Shown here: positions 1-7,908 of the stretch, piece after piece
Position numbering within the stretch: the first letter of the stretch is position 1
How the letters are laid out: each line of letters begins with the position of its first letter
Source of the DNA: Planctomycetia bacterium
Lineage (GTDB): Bacteria; Planctomycetota; Planctomycetia; Pirellulales; Thermoguttaceae
Assembly: GCA_026401055.1 (NCBI GenBank)
Contig: JAPLNP010000235.1
Location: 1 to 56,882, forward strand
Direction of reading: 5' to 3'
DNA: 56,882 nt
The notes under the pieces: generated by a model
What the model was told of the DNA's origin: nothing
Database searches by the model: none
The model's input: the letters and a program-made list of their open reading frames with translations, nothing else
Made by a program: the position numbers and the translations under genes

Positions 1-2
1 GC

Positions 3-119
3 GAACCGCAATTGCAGCTCTGCTGCGACTACCTGAGCGATACTACCCCCCTGACGGGCTTCTGGAAGCGTCGTGCCGCCAGGCAACAAGGCTTTCGCAA
101 ATCCCGTCCCTCAATCTAG
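3..119 (+). CDS. possible C-terminal fragment of an unidentified protein (cut by window edge)
   Basis: A 38-codon open frame enters from the left edge and ends at TAG. Its composition (aromatic, Leu- and Arg-rich, ending ...GFRKSRPSI) could be the tail of a real protein, but I do not recognise it. Its stop lies in the same CTAG tetranucleotide that provides the stop of the convergent minus-strand gene. It is too short to assign, and it could be chance. Confidence 0.25.
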   Translation, partial: EPQLQLCCDYLSDTTPLTGFWKRRAARQQGFRKSRPSI

Positions 120-1276
120 CGAACCCTGTCCTGCACCCAGGGCAGGCACGAGTCGGCTCGCACCTCGGTGACGCACGACTGCCCGAGGACATTTCCGCTG
201 CCGTCGATCCGAATGCTGCTGATGGTGATCGAGAGGTCGTCGATCGTCTGCCCCTGGTAAGTCACGTCCGGCAGATCACCCACGATGATCGCCTCCCAGC
301 GATCAACGGCCTGTTGGACGATTTCCCGCTGGGCGGACGTGAAACCGCTCATCGTCACGTCGATCTGGAAGCCGCCCGTGGTTGGGTCCGTCGGCTCCGT
401 GGGCTCCGTGGGCTCCGTCGGCGTCGTCGTGCTGGCGGCGGTCGAGATAGCCAGGGTGTAATCGCCGGCCGTCCGACCGTAAGCGGCCGCCTCGACGTAG
501 TAGGTCGTTCCGGCGGTGACGTCGATCGTCACCTGGCTGTTGCGAGTCCCGCCGTAATCGTCGTTTTGGGCGAGGAGTTGTCCGTTGGCATCGTAGATGT
601 ACACGTGAGCGTCGAGTCGGCTGCCAACGGTGGCCGACTGCGTGACCGTCATCTGGCCGGAGACGGGGGCGACGATCTTGAACATGTCGACGTCGCCGGC
701 CTGCTCGATCGTGCCCGACTGGGTCGCGCCACCGTTGGTCGAGAGTTCCACGGTCGCCGCCGCGGCAATCGTGTCTGGGAAGTCGTCCGCGACGGCGGCC
801 GACGTAGTGAATTGAACGGCGTAGGCGCCGGCCGTCCGCCCGTGCGCGGCTGCCTTAACGAAGTACGTCGTTCCGGCCGTGACGTCAATCGTCACCTGGC
901 TGTTTTGACTTCCGCCGTAGTCGTCATTCTGGGCGAGAAGGTGTCCGTTAGCATCGTAGACGTACACGCATGCGTCGAGTCGGCTGCCGACGATGGCAGA
1001 CTGCGTGATCGTCATCTGGCCGGAGACGGGGGCGACGATCTTGAACATGTCGACGTCGCCGGCTCGCTCGATCGTCCCGGATTGGCTCCCCGCGCCGGCG
1101 GTGGAAAGGGACACTAGGGCCGCTTGGGCCAGCGTGTTGCCGTAGTCATCGCCGGCGATGGGCCTTCCCCTCTGGCCGGGGGATTGCGGGGGCCCCATCG
1201 CGCCGACACTCAGGAGCTCTCGCCGTTCGAGTTGCTCGACGCGGGGACAGTAGCTTCGATGGCGATAGTCAAACAT
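116..1276 (-). CDS. secreted LEPR-XLL/PPC-domain protein with truncated leishmanolysin-like domain
   Basis: A 386-aa protein. The start at 1276 was chosen because a GGAGGAG Shine-Dalgarno precedes it and the N-terminus then reads as the planctomycete LEPR-XLL-type motif (LERRELLS, residues 16-23), found on secreted proteins. Two near-identical bacterial pre-peptidase C-terminal (PPC) beta-sandwich repeats follow (about residues 43-160 and 163-285; each has GDVDMFKI and NDDYGG). A Thr/Glu/Pro linker comes next, then the first ~80 residues of a leishmanolysin-like metalloprotease domain (QQAVDRWEAIIVGDLPDV). The frame stops after SCLPWVQDRVR, before any HExxH zinc motif, so the enzyme part is incomplete and probably inactive. 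No continuation is visible in the remaining 115 bases. Family identity is from motif recognition; the loss of function is inferred. Confidence 0.75.
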   Translation of the reverse strand: MFDYRHRSYCPRVEQLERRELLSVGAMGPPQSPGQRGRPIAGDDYGNTLAQAALVSLSTAGAGSQSGTIERAGDVDMFKIVAPVSGQMTITQSAIVGSRLDACVYVYDANGHLLAQNDDYGGSQNSQVTIDVTAGTTYFVKAAAHGRTAGAYAVQFTTSAAVADDFPDTIAAAATVELSTNGGATQSGTIEQAGDVDMFKIVAPVSGQMTVTQSATVGSRLDAHVYIYDANGQLLAQNDDYGGTRNSQVTIDVTAGTTYYVEAAAYGRTAGDYTLAISTAASTTTPTEPTEPTEPTDPTTGGFQIDVTMSGFTSAQREIVQQAVDRWEAIIVGDLPDVTYQGQTIDDLSITISSIRIDGSGNVLGQSCVTEVRADSCLPWVQDRVR

Positions 1277-1832
1277 GGCCTTCTCCTCCGTTCTCGGTTC
1301 TGTGAGATGAGTGAGTGAACGAATCGAGCACCCGCCGGTCGGCGATCCACCAGCGGCACGTCCCGGCAGATTCCTGCCCGAGGCAGACGCGTCTGGCTTG
1401 CCACACGCGGCAGACATGCCCACACCGCCCGGCGCGCACGGACCCCATGGCGCAAACCACCCGTTTTCGTGGGTCGCTCGGCTCGGGAAGATCGTTCCAA
1501 TGAGTGACAAACGAGCCAAACGGGAAATTATTGCACCCGGCCCGCAGATCCAGCGGCTAGCAGCGATGGTTTTCCGTCGCGTTTCCGCCGCCCGAGAAGG
1601 CGCGTTCGGAACCGGAAGAACTGACTCGAGGGTCTTTCTCTCCGCGCCGACTCACCTTTGCGCGATTTCTTCGTTCTCTCGCCGGGACGCTAAGACGCGA
1701 GGAAGTCTTCGCGGTTGATCGTTCCTGAATGTCCGGTTCTTCCTTGCCGCCTGGCGCCGTTCCCAGGATAATGATAAGGGGGTGACACCGGCGTCGATCG
1801 CGCACCGTGAACCCGACAATCCACCGCCAGAC
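1277..1832. other. intergenic region between divergent secreted-protein genes
   Basis: About 556 bases separate the two divergent starts. Open frames here have no recognisable protein similarity. Around 1670-1710 there is a stretch (ctctcgccgggacgctaaga) that resembles a low-information repeat common in planctomycete intergenic DNA. I see no convincing -35/-10 pair, RNA gene or terminator. Confidence 0.4.
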
Positions 1833-2606
1833 ATGAGTCACCCGACGCGTCGAGAGGTTCTCGCCCTGGGCGGCGGGCTGTTGTTGTCGACGGCGAGACC
1901 GTGGTTTGCCCGGGCGGCGGCCGATTCGGAGTTGGTCCGTTACGGCGACGAACGGACCTATGAAATCCGGCACGGCGTCGAGGTGGACATGGGCGGCGTG
2001 CCGCTGGAGTCGCTGGAAATCTGGCTGCCCGTCCCCGGAGACTGGCCGGAGCAAACCGTCACCGAGTTGACGATCCGGCCGAAGGCGCCGGTGGTTCGCG
2101 ACAAGACGGGCATGGCAAAGGTGGCGATGCTCTTTGTGAAGAATCGCGAGCCGGTGCCGAGCCGGCGTTTCTCCCTGGAGCTATCTTACCGGCTCACTTG
2201 TCGTGAGGTTACGCCGGACCGGGCGGCCCTGGCTCGGTATCGCTTGCGGGACTACGAGAAGGACGTCGCGTATCGGCTTTTCACGCGGCCGGAGAAGAAG
2301 ATCGAGACGGGCGACCCGGCGATCGCGGCCGTTGCCGAGAAGCTACGCGGCGAAAGCCGGCCGCCGCTGGAGATCGCCCGGGCGGCGTACGATTGGGTCC
2401 TCGAACACACCGAGTACCGGCTCATCCCCGGGTTTGGCGGCGCGGGTTACTGCCTGACCAACGCCCACGGCGAGTGCGGCGACTACAGTGCCCTGTTCGT
2501 TGCGTTGTGCCGGGCGGCCGGCGTGCCCGGCGGGAAGCCCGACGCCGGCGGCCCCGCTCCCAAGGCCGAGTTCTCCGCTGTCGGCCGGCCGGTCGAGGGG
2601 GTATAG
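1833..2606 (+). pseudogene. transglutaminase-like protein, truncated after the catalytic Cys
   Basis: 257 codons. The N-terminus carries a Tat-like signal (TRREVLALGGG, ending in an Ala-rich segment), which implies export. An N-terminal beta domain is followed by a transglutaminase core with the nucleophile in HGECGDYSALF (Cys215). Intact family members continue with a conserved His in a W-H-x-W-x-E strand and then an Asp. Here the sequence diverges right after CRAAGVPG into a Pro/Gly/Ala-rich tail of about 23 residues and stops. Two of the three catalytic residues are therefore missing. I see no frameshifted continuation before the next promoter at 2616. It is probably a broken gene or the product of a deletion; a sequencing or assembly error is the alternative. 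Confidence 0.6.
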
Positions 2607-2615
2607 CCGAAAGAG

Positions 2616-2644
2616 TTGATTGCCGGCTCCCGATCGGGTAGTCT
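2616..2644 (+). promoter_or_regulatory. predicted sigma70-type promoter for the PEP-CTERM protein gene
   Basis: TTGATT at 2616-2621, a 17-base spacer, then TAGTCT at 2639-2644. It lies 60 bases before the GTG start at 2704. The same style (TTGATT/TAGACT) occurs before the gene at 5058. Confidence 0.45.
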
Positions 2645-2703
2645 GGGTAGAGTTGTCTGATCTCAAGAATACCGACCCAGGACCGATGCGTGGAGGACAT
2701 GCC

Positions 2704-4782
2704 GTGCGATGCCGTTGGTGCTTTGCGTGCTTCGCCGTGTTGGCGGGCTGCGCGTTGGTTGGGGGTACCGCCCGGGCCGGAACGCTTGCGCCGGCGACGT
2801 CGTTTGATCGGGACGACCACCTGGTGGCCACGAGCGTGTTTCACTGGTTTACGGCCAGCGGCGGCCAACAGACCGGGCCCTGGCGTCCGATCGACGGCCG
2901 AGCGAACTGGACCGGGACCTCCACGTGGTGGAAGACCCAGATCAAGCAGATGATGTCGGCCAACATCGACGTGCTCTACGTCCATTTGATTCCGAGCATG
3001 GACCAGCAGCGGGTTAATCTGTTTCAGGCCCTCTCCGACCTCCGGCAGCAAGGCTATCGGACGCCCAAGGTGGCCCCGTTTCTCGATCCGATCATCACCT
3101 GGGACATCCTGGGACCGATCAACGTGGCCACGACGGCGGGCAAGGACAATTTCGTCGGGCAGTACCAGCGTTTCTTCGAGGAGTATTTCGCCACCAACAC
3201 CGACGCCTACGCCGACGACTACCTTGCCCAGATCGACAATCGCGTCGTGCTCGACACGTGGCACACCGGCGACGACGTCCTTAATCCCAAGTCGCTCACC
3301 CGGCTGGACGTCCAAAGCCGGCTGGCCGCCGAGTTCGGCGCCGCCCATCCGGTGTTCAACAACGGCATCCACATGGTCACCACCGCGGGCAGCGACCTGA
3401 CGTTTGCCGACGAGCAGGTCTACCAGTTTCAGGTGCATGAGTACTTCATCAAGAAGACCTACGGCGGGGTGAGCAGCGCGCAACTCAAGGGAGGCTATTG
3501 GGACCAAAACATCCGCGATCCCGGCTATCGGCTCCCGCGTGACGGCGGCACGCATTACGATGACGCCTGGGCCCGAACGCTCGCCGATCCGTCCATCAGC
3601 CGCGTGTACATCGAGAGTTGGAACGAGTACGACGAGGGCTCGGGCATCTACGCGGCCAACGCCGGCGCTCCGTATATCCGGCCCGGATCCGCCGCCGAGC
3701 GACTGGGCAGCACCGACACGTGGTCCGCGACGAACGATCCGTATCAGTACATTCGCGCCACCGCCAACGGCGCCCGGCAGTTCAACGAGACGCCCGACCG
3801 CGATGCGGCCATCGTCGCCGAGGACATGCCGCTTGAGCTCATGCCCGGCGAAACCCGCACGGTGACTCTCGTGCTTCGCAACGAAGGCGACCTGAGTTGG
3901 ACGGGCGCCGCGGGATACGGCTTCGCCCAGCACACCGAAGGGGGCCAGACGCCGTTTGTGGCCGGCGGCGCGGTCGCCATCGACGACGCGCGCTATGAGA
4001 TTCCGACCTACGGCGGCGTGTTTCGCGGACGGCCGATCACCATGCAGTTCCAGGTGACCGCGCCGGAGGCGGGGGGCACGTATGCCACAATCTGGCAAAT
4101 GCGCCAACGCATCGTGCCGCCGGAGTACCGCAACGATCGCGTCCTCAACTGGCACGGCAACACCGAGGGCAATCCGTCCGGCGAACAGGCCCCGGGGCTC
4201 GTCACGGCGGTGGACACGTCGCCGGGCCTTTCGGGCGATTCGCCCATGGACGCCTTCGGCGCCGTCGGCGGCATCGAGCCCGAGACGTTCATCTTCCGCG
4301 ATGGCGGCACGGTCGACAACGGCAATCAGACGCTGGGCGACGGCGGCGAGACGGTCGATTACCTCCACTTCACCACGAGCGTTCCCGTGACACTGGACGG
4401 CTATTCGCTCTGGTTGCCCACGGACGAAGGCCAGCAGAACGCCTATCGCTCGACGGCGCTCGTGCAATTGACAATCGACGACGTGATCGTCGACTTCTTC
4501 GACAACGACGGCCGCAACGGCACGCAAGTCCGCAGCTTCGTCGAGGGGCCGGTCACCGGCCAGGATTTCCGGATCGACTTGACGCGCGTCACCACGGGCG
4601 GGCCGAGAATCGGCGAGATCGACGCGATTCTGGCCGAAGGCTTCGAGCCTTCCACCATCGAATGGTTCGGCGCGACGTTGCACGCGAGCATCTACGTCGT
4701 GCCCGAGCCGGCCGCGTGGGTGCTGGTAACAGCGCTCGTGCTCCTGGTTGCCTTGCGACGGCGCCGGGTGGCACGTCCCTGA
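2704..4782 (+). CDS. glycosidase-like (DUF5010/GH71-99-like) exported protein with PEP-CTERM anchor
   Basis: A 692-aa secreted protein if it starts at GTG 2704, which has a TGGAGGA Shine-Dalgarno 7 bases upstream; ATG 2686 is the in-frame alternative but has a weaker site. A signal peptide runs to about residue 22 (ends TARA). Residues ~30-360 look like a TIM-barrel glycosidase of the DUF5010/GH71-99 kind (ATSVFHWF, WWKTQIKQMMSANIDVLYVH, YIESWNEYDEGSG). Residues ~365-480 resemble an NBR1-type Ig-like domain (RTVTLVLRNEGDLSWTG). After a beta-rich region, the C-terminus is a PEP-CTERM signal: VPEP, a hydrophobic helix, then RRRR. This predicts cell-surface sorting by an exosortase encoded elsewhere. 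The substrate is unknown. The last four codons and the stop fall inside a dispersed palindromic repeat (4766-4800), so the extreme C-terminus was probably shaped by a repeat insertion. Confidence 0.75.
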   Translation: MRCRWCFACFAVLAGCALVGGTARAGTLAPATSFDRDDHLVATSVFHWFTASGGQQTGPWRPIDGRANWTGTSTWWKTQIKQMMSANIDVLYVHLIPSMDQQRVNLFQALSDLRQQGYRTPKVAPFLDPIITWDILGPINVATTAGKDNFVGQYQRFFEEYFATNTDAYADDYLAQIDNRVVLDTWHTGDDVLNPKSLTRLDVQSRLAAEFGAAHPVFNNGIHMVTTAGSDLTFADEQVYQFQVHEYFIKKTYGGVSSAQLKGGYWDQNIRDPGYRLPRDGGTHYDDAWARTLADPSISRVYIESWNEYDEGSGIYAANAGAPYIRPGSAAERLGSTDTWSATNDPYQYIRATANGARQFNETPDRDAAIVAEDMPLELMPGETRTVTLVLRNEGDLSWTGAAGYGFAQHTEGGQTPFVAGGAVAIDDARYEIPTYGGVFRGRPITMQFQVTAPEAGGTYATIWQMRQRIVPPEYRNDRVLNWHGNTEGNPSGEQAPGLVTAVDTSPGLSGDSPMDAFGAVGGIEPETFIFRDGGTVDNGNQTLGDGGETVDYLHFTTSVPVTLDGYSLWLPTDEGQQNAYRSTALVQLTIDDVIVDFFDNDGRNGTQVRSFVEGPVTGQDFRIDLTRVTTGGPRIGEIDAILAEGFEPSTIEWFGATLHASIYVVPEPAAWVLVTALVLLVALRRRRVARP

Positions 4783-4800
4783 GGAACGAAGGGCGTGGCG
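4766..4800 (+). repeat. dispersed repeat family D, single arm
   Basis: GGTGGCACGTCCCTGAGGAA followed by CGAAGGGCGTGGCG. The same sequence, with its inverted partner, lies at 37040-37112. Here only one arm is present and it overlaps the 3' end of the upstream coding region. Confidence 0.75.
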
Positions 4801-4889
4801 AAGAGGCCAATGTCGTGTGCGTCCGGAGGGGACACCGTACACGTTTCCAGCCGCTTTCTGAGGACCGGCGAATCATTGGCTGTCGCATT

Positions 4890-4938
4890 GTCGCCTTTCG
4901 CTCCGCGAAAGTGGCGGCCTTTCGCTCCAGCGAAAGGC
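4890..4938. repeat. dispersed repeat family B (CTTTCGCTCCGCGAAAG palindromes)
   Basis: Two adjacent palindromes: GTCGCCTTTCGCTCCGCGAA continuing AGTGGCG, then GCCTTTCGCTCCAGCGAAAG. The same core occurs at 6126-6203 and 18461-18544, always between genes. It can fold as a hairpin on either strand. Confidence 0.8.
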
Positions 4939-4977
4939 AACACTCGTTTCCGCGCCAATTCTACCCCCCTGCCGCTC

Positions 4978-5005
4978 TTGATTCACCGGTTGTCTCTGGT
5001 AGACT
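4978..5005 (+). promoter_or_regulatory. predicted promoter for the isomerase-like gene
   Basis: TTGATT at 4978-4983, 16-base spacer, TAGACT at 5000-5005. The expected transcription start is near 5012 and the ATG is at 5058. Confidence 0.45.
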
Positions 5006-5057
5006 CAGTCCTGTCGGAGGAAATCAAATCACCTATCACTCATGGGGAGCACCTGTC

Positions 5058-6077
5058 ATGTCGGCAGATCATTTTGGGGTTCACCGCGGTGGGCCGGATG
5101 CGGACATCGCGCGCCGCGATTTTCTCAAGGGTTCTCTCGCCGTGGCCGGCGCGATCGGCGGGACGCTGGCTGCTTCGGGAAGCGGCGCGGCGGAGCCGGC
5201 CGCGCAAGCGGTCCCCGGCAAACCGTGGGCGGCTGGCGACCGAATGAAGATCGGCATCAACCTCGAATACGTCCGGCACGCGGACAAGAGTCTGGCGTAC
5301 GGCGTCAAAACGGCCGCCAAGATCGGCTACAAGTACGTCGAACCCTGCTTCCTGATGGGGCGGTGCCTGTTGTCCAACGCCGGCTACTGCCACGTGACCA
5401 GCCTCGACATCGACCCGAAGAAGATCCAGGACCTCGTCGATGAAACCGGCGTGAAGATCAGCGCCCTGTCGGCCCATTCGGACCTGCTCAACCCGGAGTG
5501 GGGCGTCGAGTACGCCCGCAAGGCCGTCGTCTACGCCAAGGCACTCGCCGTGCCGGTCGTGCAAATCACCGAAGATATGCACCCCCCGACCTGGATGACC
5601 GAGGACGACGCTTTCGGCATCATGAAGATTGTCCTTCGGGCCATTGCCGAAACGTGCGCCGATAACGGCGTCTTTCTGGGCGTCGAGCAGCACGGCCCTT
5701 ACACGGGCAAGATCAAACGGATGAAGCGGATTCTCGAACTGGTCGACTCACCGTGGATCCGGTGCAACTATGACTGCGGCAACACCTTCCTTTCCGGGGA
5801 GGACCCCTACGAGATGCTGGAGGCCGTCATCGACAAGGTGGTCCACGTCCACGCCAAGGACATCTCCGTCAAGCAGGCCGAGGCCGAGCGCGGCAAGGTG
5901 ACCGGCACCGCGGTGGGCTGCGCCTGCGGCGACGGCGTTATCGACTGGCACAGAATCGTCCGGCGACTCAAACAGGCCGGCTTCAAGGGCGTATTGTCCG
6001 CGGAGTGCGGGACGGAGCAGGAGGCAATCAGGTCGTTGGCGCACCTGACGAAGGTGCTCAACGAGTGCGAAGCGTAA
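5058..6077 (+). CDS. Tat-exported sugar phosphate isomerase/epimerase-like TIM-barrel protein
   Basis: 339 aa. The start at 5058 gives a Tat signal (ARRDFLKGSLAVAGAIGG). The mature part is an AP-endonuclease-2/xylose-isomerase-like TIM barrel. Likely metal-binding segments are VEQHGPYTG, NYDCGN, HVHAKDIS and the final SAECG. These proteins are abundant in planctomycetes, where they are thought to act on sugars or sugar-derived compounds outside the cytoplasm, but the substrate here cannot be told. The gene is monocistronic, with a promoter-like TTGATT-N16-TAGACT upstream. It converges with the minus-strand operon that ends at 6212. Repeat family B lies on both sides. Confidence 0.8.
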   Translation: MSADHFGVHRGGPDADIARRDFLKGSLAVAGAIGGTLAASGSGAAEPAAQAVPGKPWAAGDRMKIGINLEYVRHADKSLAYGVKTAAKIGYKYVEPCFLMGRCLLSNAGYCHVTSLDIDPKKIQDLVDETGVKISALSAHSDLLNPEWGVEYARKAVVYAKALAVPVVQITEDMHPPTWMTEDDAFGIMKIVLRAIAETCADNGVFLGVEQHGPYTGKIKRMKRILELVDSPWIRCNYDCGNTFLSGEDPYEMLEAVIDKVVHVHAKDISVKQAEAERGKVTGTAVGCACGDGVIDWHRIVRRLKQAGFKGVLSAECGTEQEAIRSLAHLTKVLNECEA

Positions 6078-6125
6078 GGGGGAATTTCCGACCACAATGA
6101 TGGGTAAGGATTGGCGCGGAGACGA

Positions 6126-6203
6126 GTGTCGCCTTTCGCTCCGCGAAAGTAGCGCTCCCGCGCTCCGTGAAAGATCGCCACTTTCGCGGAGCGAAAGGCG
6201 ACA
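6126..6203. repeat. dispersed repeat family B, inverted pair
   Basis: GTGTCGCCTTTCGCTCCGCG at 6126 and its inverse CTTTCGCGGAGCGAAAGGCG ending at 6203 face each other across about 25 bases. Together they can form a long hairpin between two convergent genes (stops at 6077 and 6212), where it may act as a bidirectional terminator. Confidence 0.8.
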
Positions 6204-6211
6204 GTTGTTCC

Positions 6212-7612
6212 TTATTTCGCCCGCTTATTGTACTTCTTCCAGTACTCCGGCATCAGCTCCTTCACCTTCTTTTCGAGTTCTTCGTCGCTGATCGAGGTCA
6301 TGCGGCCGTGCTGCTCGTATTGGTCCGCGACCCAGCGGGCGACCTTGTGGCACTTGATCTTGCTGATCCGCTCCTCGTTCTTCAGTCCGAAGAATTCGTT
6401 CACCCAATGGGCGACGCCGTCGGCGCCGGTCTTGTCGGTCAGGGCGACGCGCGGCGGGCAGTTCAAGAGCTTCGTCGTGTCGAAGATGTTGTAGATCCGC
6501 TCGTCCTGGCGCAAGCCGCCCGCGTGAATGCCGGCGCTCGTGGTGTTGAATGCCTTGCCGACAAAGGGGTAGTTGTCCGGGATCGGCAGGCCGATGCTCC
6601 GCATGTAGTCGGCCGTCTCGGTAATCACTTCGGTTTGGATGCCGCACAGGTCGCCCTTCAGGGCGATGTACTCCATGACGGCGGCCTCCAGCGGCGGGTT
6701 GCCGGTTCGCTCGCCGTAGCCGAACAGGGTTGCGTTGACCGCGTCGCAGCCGTACAGCCAGGCCGTGCCGCCGTTGACGTGGACCTTGTGGAAATCGTTA
6801 TGCCCATGCCATTCGAGCCGGTCGCTGGGCACGCCGCACTCTTGGTTGATCTTGTAGATCAGCTTGGGTATGCTCCGGGGCAGTTCGGCGCCGGGATAGC
6901 TGACGCCGAAGCCCATCGTGTCGCACAGGCGGATCTTGACCGTCAGATTGTCCGGCACCTGCTCGCTCATCCGCGCCAGGCGCTGAATGAACGGGAGGAC
7001 GAAGCCCTCGATGTCCGCCCGGGTGACGTCCTCGAGGTGGCAGCGGGGTCGGATGCCGGCCTCGAACGCGGCGTCGACCACCTCGCAGAAGCTGTCCATG
7101 CACTCCTTGCGGCTCTTGAATTTGAGCTTTTGGAAGACGTGGTAGTCGGAACAGCTTGTGAGGATGCCGCTTTCGGCAACTTTGGCCTCGCGGACCAGGC
7201 GGAAGTCCCCCTTGACGGCGCGGATCCAGCCGGTGCACTCGGGATACTTGTGGCCCAACTCGCGGCAGCGGTCGAGCGTGTCGCGGTCGTTCTTCGTGTA
7301 GAGGAAGAACTCGGTCTGACGGATCACGCCGCGGGGGCCGCCCAGCTTGGACAGCAGGTCGTAGATCTTGACCATCTGTTCGATCGTATACGGAGGCCGG
7401 GCTTGCTGGCCGTCGCGGAAGGTCGTGTCCGTAATGAAGATATCGCGCGTCTTGAGCGTCCGCGGATCGAACTCGACGGCGCGGCCGTCGACGACCTCGG
7501 TGATCGGCCCCTCGAAACGGATCAGCGGCGGCAGGTTGTAGTCGAAGATCTCTTCCACGAGATTCGGCTCGGTGGCGTCGATCAGGGGATATTCTTTGAG
7601 TCTCTTGGTCAT
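6212..7612 (-). CDS. DRE-TIM metallolyase, 2-isopropylmalate/homocitrate synthase-like
   Basis: 466 aa, cytoplasmic. Members of this family condense acetyl-CoA with a 2-oxo acid, or catalyse related Claisen reactions. The signature loop DTTFRDGQQ (residues 62-70) and the metal-binding HGHNDFH are both present. The sequence (NTTSAGIHAGGL, HKVARWVADQY) resembles an unassigned clade rather than classical LeuA, and it lacks the ~120-residue regulatory domain of LeuA. The start at 7612 has AGGAAG upstream; an upstream in-frame start at 7645 would overlap the neighbouring ACP gene. It is the last gene of the nagB/GlmU-like/ACP/synthase operon, 19 bases after the ACP stop. The ACP neighbour suggests that the product or acyl donor may be carrier-bound; this is inference. 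Confidence 0.75.
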   Translation of the reverse strand: MTKRLKEYPLIDATEPNLVEEIFDYNLPPLIRFEGPITEVVDGRAVEFDPRTLKTRDIFITDTTFRDGQQARPPYTIEQMVKIYDLLSKLGGPRGVIRQTEFFLYTKNDRDTLDRCRELGHKYPECTGWIRAVKGDFRLVREAKVAESGILTSCSDYHVFQKLKFKSRKECMDSFCEVVDAAFEAGIRPRCHLEDVTRADIEGFVLPFIQRLARMSEQVPDNLTVKIRLCDTMGFGVSYPGAELPRSIPKLIYKINQECGVPSDRLEWHGHNDFHKVHVNGGTAWLYGCDAVNATLFGYGERTGNPPLEAAVMEYIALKGDLCGIQTEVITETADYMRSIGLPIPDNYPFVGKAFNTTSAGIHAGGLRQDERIYNIFDTTKLLNCPPRVALTDKTGADGVAHWVNEFFGLKNEERISKIKCHKVARWVADQYEQHGRMTSISDEELEKKVKELMPEYWKKYNKRAK

Positions 7613-7631
7613 TCGGTCTTCCTTTCGTCGT

Positions 7632-7886
7632 TCAGATCTCGACACCCTGCTCTCCGCAGAGGTTGGTGATGAACGTCACGGCGTCGCCGACGCTTTCGAC
7701 CGACAGCGCGGCGTCTTCGTCCATTTCGATGCCGAATTCCTCCTCGAACGACGCCACCAATTCGATCGACTGAACGCTCTCGGCGCCCAGGTCGACGGTA
7801 AAAGTGCTCTCGGGCTTGATTTCGCTCGGGTCAAGCCGCAGGACTCGCGCGGTAACCGCGACGACACGTTCCAGGACAGTTGCCAT
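7632..7886 (-). CDS. acyl carrier protein
   Basis: 84 aa, four-helix acyl carrier protein fold. The phosphopantetheine attachment serine is Ser37 in DLGAESVQSIEL, a variant of the usual DSL motif. Acidic helix II (VASFEEEFGIEMDEDAA) is typical. It sits 22 bases after the GlmU-like gene and 19 bases before the LeuA-like gene, so it belongs to the operon rather than to a fatty-acid (fab) cluster. It may serve a dedicated pathway instead of housekeeping fatty acid synthesis. No other ACP is visible in the window; a FabH-like gene lies far away at 55 kb. Confidence 0.88.
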   Translation of the reverse strand: MATVLERVVAVTARVLRLDPSEIKPESTFTVDLGAESVQSIELVASFEEEFGIEMDEDAALSVESVGDAVTFITNLCGEQGVEI

Positions 7887-7908
7887 GGGATACAGTCTCC
7901 TCTAGGGG

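Noticed and set aside
2422-4842. 806-codon minus-strand open frame opposite the PEP-CTERM protein gene
   Set aside because: Low-complexity Arg/Ala/Gly/His composition and no family similarity; the plus strand clearly encodes the protein. High GC gives long antisense frames.
6167-7669. 500-codon plus-strand frame across the LeuA-like gene
   Set aside because: Antisense shadow of the real minus-strand DRE-TIM enzyme, with no recognisable motifs.
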